A stretch of DNA of 64,000 nucleotides from contig OZ020622.1 of assembly GCA_963971575.1 (NCBI GenBank), positions 9,090,279 through 9,154,278 on the forward strand. The letters run 5' to 3'. The DNA is from Liopterus haemorrhoidalis. Lineage: Eukaryota > Arthropoda > Insecta > Coleoptera > Dytiscidae. The notes under the pieces were generated by a model. It did not search any database and had not been told where the DNA came from. It was given only the letters and a program-made list of their open reading frames with translations. Every line of letters starts with the position of its first letter. Positions within the stretch are counted from its first letter, which is position 1. This document shows positions 56,511-64,000 of this stretch, one piece after another. The position numbers and the translations under genes are program-made.

Positions 56511-56882
56511 CCCAGCAAACATTTTTATACGGGCCAGTACTGGTAAAGCACATACTCCCCGGCATTGAAAGTAATGGGCCAGTACCCCGGTGTCCCCGTG
56601 GCCGTTACTGGCCCATTGATGTATCAGTTGCCGGCCCAGCAACGGTAAAGTGAAAAATAATCGCATTAGTTGCAAGATTTATTTCTGATGGTTTTAAGTA
56701 AAAAGTATGAGTGAAGAAGAGTGCTTATAAAATGCTGGTAAAGTACTTCGTATAGGCGGAATGCGAAATACAAATTTGAAGTACATTATTAATACTGGCG
56801 TTGCACTTACTTTTGGTGCCAGTAATTTACCAGCATAAAAGCAGTTAGCCGGCATTCGGCCGTTAGTTGAATGTTTGCTGGG
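56511..56882. mobile_element. MITE with CCCAGCAAACAT ends
   Basis: The ends CCCAGCAAACATT and AATGTTTGCTGGG are perfect 13-base inverted repeats. The interior has repeated GGGCCAGTAC and GCCGGCA words with much internal self-complementarity. The superfamily is not determined; the AT flanks are too short to read a duplication. Confidence 0.8.
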
Positions 56883-57109
56883 ATGTCTTAAGTGACCCTT
56901 TCTAAGGAATAGATATTTTTTTATCATTTAATATTTTACTGTAATTGGATAGTTATATTGAATTTGTTTTATGAAATTTTTTTCTGAAAAAATACCAAAA
57001 TTACCTCCTTTACACAATGTTAAGTCACAATCTTATTTAAGACAGTTTAAAGATTTTTTCTTTGTAAAACACTTCTTTTTGAGTATAATGTGCTTGTATT
57101 GAAATTAAT

Positions 57110-57402
57110 TAAGTGTTCCCTCTGTTTTTCATTAACAATGAATTCCATTTAGTTGAAAGACGATTGTTAGAGACATCAAGACATCCTTCCTGTGACAATG
57201 TGCGAGGATTTGTGAGGAAGTGGGAACGTTCAGTCAGCCTGGGCAACCTTGAAACGTGTACCGGAGCTCGTTGGCTATTTGTGAATGAAGCTCTTTCGAT
57301 CGATGTTGTCAAGGACGACATCTCTTCAAGACAACACCCTGTGAGCTTTCAAAAGCTCTTCAAACAATCAAAATATAAAAATAAATTTATATTGAACGAC
57401 TA
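57110..57402 (+). other. GC-richer 96-codon frame, possible HTH-domain relic
   Basis: A plus-strand frame runs to 57403 and contains HPSCDNVRGFVRKWERSVSL, faintly like the helix-turn-helix leader (HPS...F.K...SGS) found in some transposase-associated domains. The base composition is more even than its surroundings. No start context or splice signal is convincing, and the identification is weak. It could be part of an exon or an old transposon. Confidence 0.2.
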
Positions 57403-57539
57403 ATGACTTTCAAATATATAATTTAAAATAGTTATGTCATTAAAATAAAAACATTTTTATTATAAATACAGCCTGGGACTAATTTAAGTAGACAGTACCT
57501 ACTTTTCCAAACAAATAACCATATCTCCTAAAGTTTCCA

Positions 57540-57740
57540 ACAAAATCTTTTTAGGGTTTTGTAGGTATGATCACAAAAAAAACTCTTATAATGTCACTCA
57601 GGTGTCTGTCTGTCTGTCTCTCTGTCTGTCTGTCTGTCTGTCTCTATGTCTGTCTGTCTATACGGTAGAAATTGTGGCCAAATGGCTGAATATAGAAAGT
57701 TGAAATTTGGCACGTTCATACAACTCTTTGACCCACATAT
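57540..57740 (-). mobile_element. Family A repeat fragment with TCTG microsatellite
   Basis: It starts AGGGTTTTGTAGGTATGATC and has a TCTG run and AAGTTGAAATTTGGCACG, inverse of 17340. The rest is missing. Confidence 0.75.
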
Positions 57741-57965
57741 AGGAAACCAGTGGCGAAGGAAGACCTCCGCTAGACTTGCCCTCCCATAAAAAAAATAATA
57801 ATAATAAAAAAAAAAAATACATATATTTTTTTTTTAAGATTTAAGTAATTCTTCAAAAATACATCAAATTATGTCCTATACAATTTTTTGTCCAAGACTT
57901 GGTTTACTAGTTACGAATTTTTTTAAATTTTAATGTTTAATAACTTTCGTTTCCGGTTTCGGATT

Positions 57966-58495
57966 TTAACCCTTTACTGCATGAATTTTTATTTTTGGCT
58001 GAAATAAATCATGGGTATTAGGAATTGGTTCTTACTGATAGAAAAATTAATTAAAAAAATATATTTAAAATATTAATTATTATTTTTATGAAAAAATAAT
58101 AATTAAAATAATAATTTAGGGTTTGTGCCATACATGGAACATTATGATTCTACACTATGTTACAAAAAAAAAATGATTCCGTATTATTTGCTCGTCAATT
58201 GCTAGGTGTTCTTTATTAGGGATTAAAAGCAGTCGCCCTCGAATTTTTGAAAGAAAAGGTCGTATCTTCTAGTTGTCCTTTCTCAATAAATTCAGAATTA
58301 TCGTTGAAGTGCAAATTTCGCTTGATATCCTCAAATCTATTGCAGCCCATTACTTGAGATACTGCAGGATCCATTGCTGTATATGTGGCATATATGAACA
58401 TTCATGAAGTAACGTTCTGATTCAGTTTTAAAAGTAAAATAAAAAATAAAAATCGGAATGTGCCATATATGGCACACTATGCGGTAAAGGGTTAA
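57966..58495 (-). mobile_element. piggyBac-like element, deleted
   Basis: TTAA lies at 57966-57969 and 58492-58495. Inverted ends are CCCTTTACTGCATG and CATGCCG-like complement (GCGGTAAAGGG). On the minus strand a ~60-residue transposase piece remains at 58401-58216. Confidence 0.9.
58216..58401 (-). pseudogene. piggyBac transposase fragment
   Basis: The frame contains MDPAVSQVMGCNRFEDIKR and NLHFNDNSEF, the typical piggyBac segment before the first catalytic Asp. It ends at a stop inside the element. Confidence 0.8.
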
Positions 58496-58579
58496 TAAAA
58501 AACAATAGGGTTCTTCCCAGTTATTAGGAGAATTTTTTAGTACCAGAACGAACTCTTTAAGTTAAACCGTTTTTGAGTT

Positions 58580-58645
58580 ATCGCACAGACACACAGACAC
58601 ACACACAGACACACACACACAGACACACACACATACGGACGGCAC
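58580..58645. repeat. CACA/CAGACACA microsatellite
   Basis: Runs of ACACAGACACAC and CACACACA, followed by a family B block (TTGGCCATCACAGGACCGAT). Confidence 0.85.
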
Positions 58646-59469
58646 TTCGAAAATAGGTTTTTTGGATTCCCTGGACCATGAAACGTGGTCATCAGTCAAA
58701 ATCTCGACATCGAAAATTTTCGCGATTACAATACTTGCCCCTTATATATTAAGGTCGGGCAAGTAAAAATATATAGAGTTCAAAAAAACACATCGCGAGA
58801 AAAATATAAAAAATCAGCTTTGGCCATCACAGGACCGATCGCCATTACAAAGTACTTGTATAAAATACATTCTAGCAGCAGAGTAGAAATAATTTGCCCT
58901 AATATTTTCTGTTCCTTATGTATTAATTTTTAATGACTATATTCTTTAATGAGCTTTATCAAGGTAAACCATCTTGATTAGTAGTGACGCGAGATTTTTG
59001 CAAGTGGCGTTGTTTTTTTTTTCTGTCATATTTAGTTATTTTTAAGTGGTAAAAGTGCAGAGAGAACTTGAAAAAGTGTGTGATATTGTGGACTTTTGTG
59101 TTTGGATTCCATGGAGACCAAAATTGAAGCGATTGAAAAGGTATTTGTAGAAATTTTTGTTAACTTTATAATGCAAGTCATTGTTATGTAGAATGTGTTT
59201 CTATAGACAATATGGATACACGTGCATATGTAGATATATATGTACATGAAATTACTTTATTTTTGGGCAATTCTGCACAATAGCGCTCTAAGTTTCCACA
59301 GTTTCCATATTTCATTTCACTATAACATAGAATTTATTTTTTGGTGATTTACAAAAAAAGAAAATCAACAAAGTTTTTAACAAAAACCTAAGTTAGTGAT
59401 TAGGAGGGGGACCAGAAAGAATTCCTTTATTTTAAAGTACAAAATATTTTTTCCCCACATTTTCTACTA

Positions 59470-59920
59470 TATGTACAATTGAAAAATTCAGCTGTGGCCA
59501 CCACAGGACCGATCGCCATCAAAAAGTACTTGTATAAAATACATTCTAGCAGCAGAGTATATATAACTTGGTAATATTTTCTAACAGAGATATTATTTAT
59601 CATGACCATGGAAATGTTACATATGAGTATGAAAAAATAGATACTTAGAAATAATTTCGAAGAATTTTTCAAAAATTCTTCGTTTTATCAAAAAATGTCT
59701 CAAATAAAAGTTGTTAGTTGTTACTTTTATAGCAACTTTTGTTAAATAATTTTTTTCGAATTTTTGTTTTTGTTATGAAATATTCTCAAAAATCTTAAAA
59801 TCGACACGAGTAAACTCCCATTTCTAGTCAATCGATTTTTACCAAAAGTTGATCAACTTGTGCCATTGATATCAAAAGCTTAAATATGAAGTTTCATAAA
59901 AATCCTTTTAAAATCGTTCA
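59470..59920 (+). repeat. Family B repeat, second copy
   Basis: It has both conserved blocks of the 53570 copy, but the microsatellite is missing. Flanking sequence is AT-rich with no gene. Confidence 0.7.
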
Positions 59921-59929
59921 ATAGTTCAA

Positions 59930-61735
59930 TCGCGCTCTTAAAATCGGTATTTGGTTTTATTTTGTAGATAAATGTGAATATCTTCTTAGGTATTTTTGAA
60001 ATTATGATGTTTTACACACAAAAAGGACTGATACAAGTTGTACTGAACAACAGTGTCGTATTCAGAGGGGGGGGGGGCACAAGCCCCCTCTGAAGGTCCA
60101 ATGAAATGAAATTTAACAAATTTATCATAATCGTACAGCAAAATAACTTATGTATTTTACAATAATAATAAGCTATATTTTATTATGATTAGTGTTGAAA
60201 TTAACAGAAAATGCATATTTACATGTTATTTTTAGGTTTTCGTAGGTATAATCAAGAAATCCTTATTCCGTCACATGAATCTGTTTGTTTGGTACAAATT
60301 GTGGCCAAGCGGCTGATTTAGAGAACTGAAAATAAGTAAGAGAAATATTGAGACTTCAAAAATATATCCCGCGAAAAATATAAATAAATATGTATTTATC
60401 GAAGAAAAAAGTTTTTGATAGCCTTAACAATTACATTTTTTTATCAACAAATAATGGAATTATTATTTGATATAAACATCAATATCCAACAGCACGGGTG
60501 TCGAACTGATTTGGGTCGTGGTCTATTTTTCATACAAAATGATAAGCAGTGACGGAACTTTAAATATCCCGAAGGGTTTCTTGAATTTTTTTATAAACAG
60601 AAAAGGGGAAGAGAGTATATTTTACATTTTTAAATATATTTTCTCCCTAAATAAGCTCTAGTGATTTTGATTACCGCTTCAGGGGACACAAAAACTGAGG
60701 TTGAGGGAGTATGCGCCCCCGGTGCCCTTGAAATTTGATTCGGCCCTCCCCAAGACAAAATCCTGGCTGCGCCGCTGATATCCATATATCCATTTATGCC
60801 ATATTACACAAATTTTATTTGACTAAAACAATGATTTTTTCTTTAAAAATGATCTTATGGTTTGATTAGGCAAAAAAATAAAATTATAGTTGTCAAAAAA
60901 AAATAAAATAAATCAAGTAGATAATAGTTTTTGCTAATGAGCTGCTCAATTGTATAGCGAGATCAGGTCGGTCGTAGACATGTAAAGCGTCTTTATGCAA
61001 ATACCTTAGTAAGTACTGCTGGTGATCACGATCAGTACTTACTGCCAACCACCCCAGCACGCAGTTTCAGCGAAATAGTACGTTAAGTACAACCACAACA
61101 TTCTGAAACCAAACAATTAAATTAAATTTGCAGGTGTACTACGCAATAAAACTGTGTAATTTGATTACTGACAATTAATCCAACAGAAAACACTCCAGTT
61201 AAATTTCATTCATGATTGGGCATGCAACAGTTTATTTTTAGGCAGGACATTTATTTTTAGAAAGGATTACACCCACGCATCCTTTCCAAAGCTATATTAA
61301 ATCAAACAAAGCTTACCTTTAATATCCTTCTTTTAGAAAACAGGAAATTCAGGTAGTCAAGGTCGAGATTTTTATTTTATTTACCAAATAACACATGTGG
61401 AGGAAGATAAGTAGACAGAGATAGAATATAGAGAATAAAATATTTAAAAAATAAGAGTCAGAAGCAGTGGTGCACACAGGAATTTTTGTTGGGGGGGAAG
61501 ACAAATTTATTTAAATTATGAATAAGGTTCACACTTCTAAATTTCAATTGATGATCTAAAAAAATAGTCCTCGCTTCGAAAATACAAAGTGATGACTTAA
61601 AAAAAGATCCTCATCTCTATGTTTAAAATTTTCTAGTGGGTTTGTGTGTTTTTATTTTTATTTCCTTCTTTTCAGGGGGGGGGGGGATTAGTAATGTTTT
61701 GCTTGACATAAAGTAAACAGTGAATGTACAAACAA
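59930..61735. other. No gene recognised; scattered MITE ends
   Basis: Isolated ends such as CAGTGACGGAACTTTAAATA (60547), GGCTGCGCCGCTG (about 60765), CAGTGGTGCACACAGGAATT (61468) and G-rich runs occur without clear partners. A tandem-unit fragment (GATCCTCATCTCT) is near 61600. Confidence 0.4.
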
Positions 61736-61739
61736 GGTA

Positions 61740-62540
61740 CAGTTAAAATTTTATTCTGTTTAAAGAGAGGCCACCAAGATTCACGCGAAGGGACCTTACA
61801 TAAAACACGCAAGACTCTTTTTTGTGCTTGCAAAACCCCAATAGCACTAGGACTGACGCCCCATAATAAAATACCGTAGGAGAGGTGGCAATTTATTTAA
61901 GAGAAGTAAGCAATTCGGGCAACATCAAACGGCACCACATCGACCAATTTTCGCATAGCAAATATTGATCTATGAATTTTACTAACGGTGTCTTGACAGT
62001 GCTGCTTTCATTTCAATTTACTATCGATTTTAATCCCTAGAAACTTAATCGTATCGGTGTTGGTATTATAATCATGATGATTATGTAGTACCATATGTTG
62101 CGTTTTGTCGCGATTCAGTTTAAGTCTATTGCTTGTGAACCATGTTTCGGCACGAACAAATGTGTCCTTCGCTAATGTTAAAGAATCGTTAACTGAGTAT
62201 AACCATTTAAAATGGTAGTGTCATCGGGAAATAAAATAATTTCCGAAGCATCTATATTTGCTGGAAGATCATTAATAAGAATTAAAAATAAGACTGGATC
62301 CAAAACGCTACCTTGGGGGACACCGAACTTGATTGGTTGCAACGAAGATCTTATGTTATTTACTTCAATTGGTGTCTCTCACATAAGACTTGAACAGTTC
62401 TAATGGCAAACCTTTTATACCGTTGTATTCCATCTTGGCAAGTAAAATATCAAGCAAGACACAGTCAAATGCCTTACTTAAAAAGTAAGTAATTTTAGAA
62501 ACCAAATATGAGGCAGAAAAATTAGAAAAATAGATATAGC
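61740..62540 (-). pseudogene. Non-LTR retrotransposon (LINE) reverse transcriptase fragment
   Basis: The minus strand reads, with frameshifts and stops, KAFDCVLLDILLAKMEYNGI, GVPQGSVLDPVLFLILINDL, FPDDTTI in place of the catalytic F-A-D-D box, LNRDKTQHMVLHNH, IKFLGIKIDS and a C-terminal NCHLSYGILLWGVS with QKRVLRVLC. This order matches the palm and thumb regions of a Jockey/CR1-type non-LTR reverse transcriptase. It is truncated at its 5' side by family A repeat 2. The element is dead. Confidence 0.85.
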
Positions 62541-62618
62541 CTCTAATTTTTGGGGTTTTGTAGGTATGACCAAAAAACACTTAACCGTCATTTTGTCGTC
62601 TGTCTGTCTGTCTGTCTC

Positions 62619-62663
<45 letters not shown>

Positions 62664-63640
62664 TCGGTAAAAATTGTAGCCAAATGGCTAAACCTAGAGA
62701 GTTGAAATTTGGCATGCTTATACAACTCTTTGACCCGCACATAGGAAAATTACTAAAACATCTAAAAAACATATCCCCCTAAAAATATAAATAATTATGT
62801 GCTCATCGAAAAAAAATAATAGTTTTTTTAAATTCTGAGAAGGGTGTCAAATGAAAGCCCTTGGTACGTGGATTAACGATCAAATTTTTATTTTTGCAAA
62901 ATAAATAATTTTGAAGCGATTTTTGCCAAAATTGTGCAAAAAATTTTTGTCCCACACCCTGTAGCCCAGATGGTTTAAACTAAAAATCTGAAAAAATTCT
63001 AAGTAATGTACATTGGTGTGAACTAGAATAGTACAACAGGAATTTTTGATCAGATTATGTTTTTGGAAAAAAAAAGCATTTTTTGTGTTTTTTTTGCTAA
63101 TAATGTTGAAAACTTATAGTTATATAACACGCTAAACAGTAACGTGTATCTTGGTGCAGTGGCTAAGATACTTGCATTCTGCCCAAGAAAATGAGTTCGA
63201 ATTCTACGAGAGGAGACAATATTATTTTTTTTTTTATTTTTTTGCATTTTTATATTGTTATTATTTTTTCAAAATTCTAGTTATTTTTGGAAATTGTTGC
63301 ATTTAATTTTTAAAAGCGTAAATTAAATAACCAATGGAAATTGTTGAAATTATAATTTAATTCTATATTTAAATGTACACGAAATCAAAGGGGAGGAGCT
63401 ATGACTAAAAACAACCGATGGAAGCCATAGGCGCAATTTTCAAAATCTTAATGAACTTTGATATATAAAAAAAATACTGCACATCTTTAGAAACTTAAAT
63501 AATGGTAATAGGCATTCGAATTAAAATTCATAAAAAAATATTTTCATCATTTCATCAAATAATCATCATTCACTTACTAAATACCTGCGAAACCCTGAAA
63601 TGTGTGAAAATTCACACTTCACATAATTTTTTAATATAGA
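62530..63640 (-). mobile_element. Family A repeat, near full-length inverted copy
   Basis: It reproduces the 17340-18436 element in the opposite orientation: GGGGTTTTGTAGGTATGACC at 62548, a TCTG microsatellite, CACACCCTGTAGCCCAGATG, the tRNA-like patch, and AATACCTGCGAAACCCTGAAATG at the other end, with outer GTGAAAATTCACACTTCACA. Together the two copies form a 1.1-kb inverted repeat across 44 kb. Confidence 0.8.
63145..63225 (+). other. tRNA-like (SINE-head) patch in family A copy 2
   Basis: TGGCTAAGATACTTG and GAGTTCGAATTCTACG have A- and B-box character. It corresponds to the patch at 17805-17885. Confidence 0.5.
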
Positions 63641-63644
63641 TTTA

Positions 63645-64000
63645 GGTAATATCCCTAGCTAAATCTAGTGTGTGTATTCGACTTCTTTGTCAGTCCATTT
63701 TAGGTCCCCATTCGTCCTAGACCGGACCAGGTGTCTTTGAACCTGTTGCTCCTTCCACAAATAGCATGGATATAATAATATAAATAAATGATGTTAGCAT
63801 AATATAATAATATAACATAATCAAATAATTATTCAATACTTTTCCGTTTTTCACGTATGATACTGAAATTGAAATATTCATAGAGAAAAAATAAAATAAA
63901 AACATGTTAAACACTACTTCTAAAAAAATTTCCGCAAAAAATCCATCGCCAATGTAATAAAGAGTTATATATTCAGTGAATATCTGCCCGCATCGTGGTT
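63645..64000. other. No gene recognised at window end
   Basis: AT-rich sequence with no repeat, motif or long frame that I can support. Confidence 0.5.

Overview
The window is AT-rich nuclear DNA from an animal, most likely an insect. Eight protein-coding genes can be read, with short GT-AG introns, ordinary metazoan mitochondrial and housekeeping products, and very dense small transposon debris. Base composition and the transposon flora fit a hemipteran or another TE-rich insect, but the order is a guess. No operon-style bacterial features, rRNA or functional tRNA were seen.

Layout. 1-14 kb: a long decayed tandem-repeat field (unit about 200-430 bp), a pogo-like element, a perfect 25-copy 23-bp minisatellite, a tRNA-derived SINE with a 15-bp target duplication, hAT MITEs, and at 13.9-14.1 kb a possible promoter plus first exon pointing left. 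14.7-23.3 kb: a four-exon XK-related scramblase gene on the minus strand, its introns loaded with nested transposons including a TTAA-bounded piggyBac derivative. 23.7-32 kb: MITEs surrounding a compact SRRD-like/FMC1 gene pair. 32.4-40.6 kb: ACADSB on the minus strand, with one 5.4-kb TE-filled intron. 40.8-44.1 kb: RpL26 and a neugrin homologue on the plus strand. 46.1-48.5 kb: a spermine-oxidase-like gene on the minus strand. 48.7-52.3 kb: TAPT1 on the plus strand, with a mariner relic in intron 4. 52.4-64 kb: no gene recognised; MITEs, piggyBac and LINE relics, and microsatellite-bearing repeats.

Gene relations. ACADSB/RpL26 and SMOX/TAPT1 are two head-to-head pairs separated by under 200 bp and probably share bidirectional promoters. 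SRRD-like and FMC1 are same-strand and 39 bp apart, so may be co-transcribed. FMC1 (complex V assembly), neugrin (mitoribosomal large-subunit assembly) and ACADSB (isoleucine/branched acyl-CoA oxidation) act in mitochondria; RpL26 serves the cytosolic ribosome; TAPT1, XKR and SMOX are not obviously linked to them.

Most transposon calls rest on terminal inverted repeats plus exact target-site duplications read in the sequence. Three nested or paralogous insertions come with a related uninterrupted copy in the same window. Coding exon joins were checked by reading frame and splice sites, without transcript evidence.
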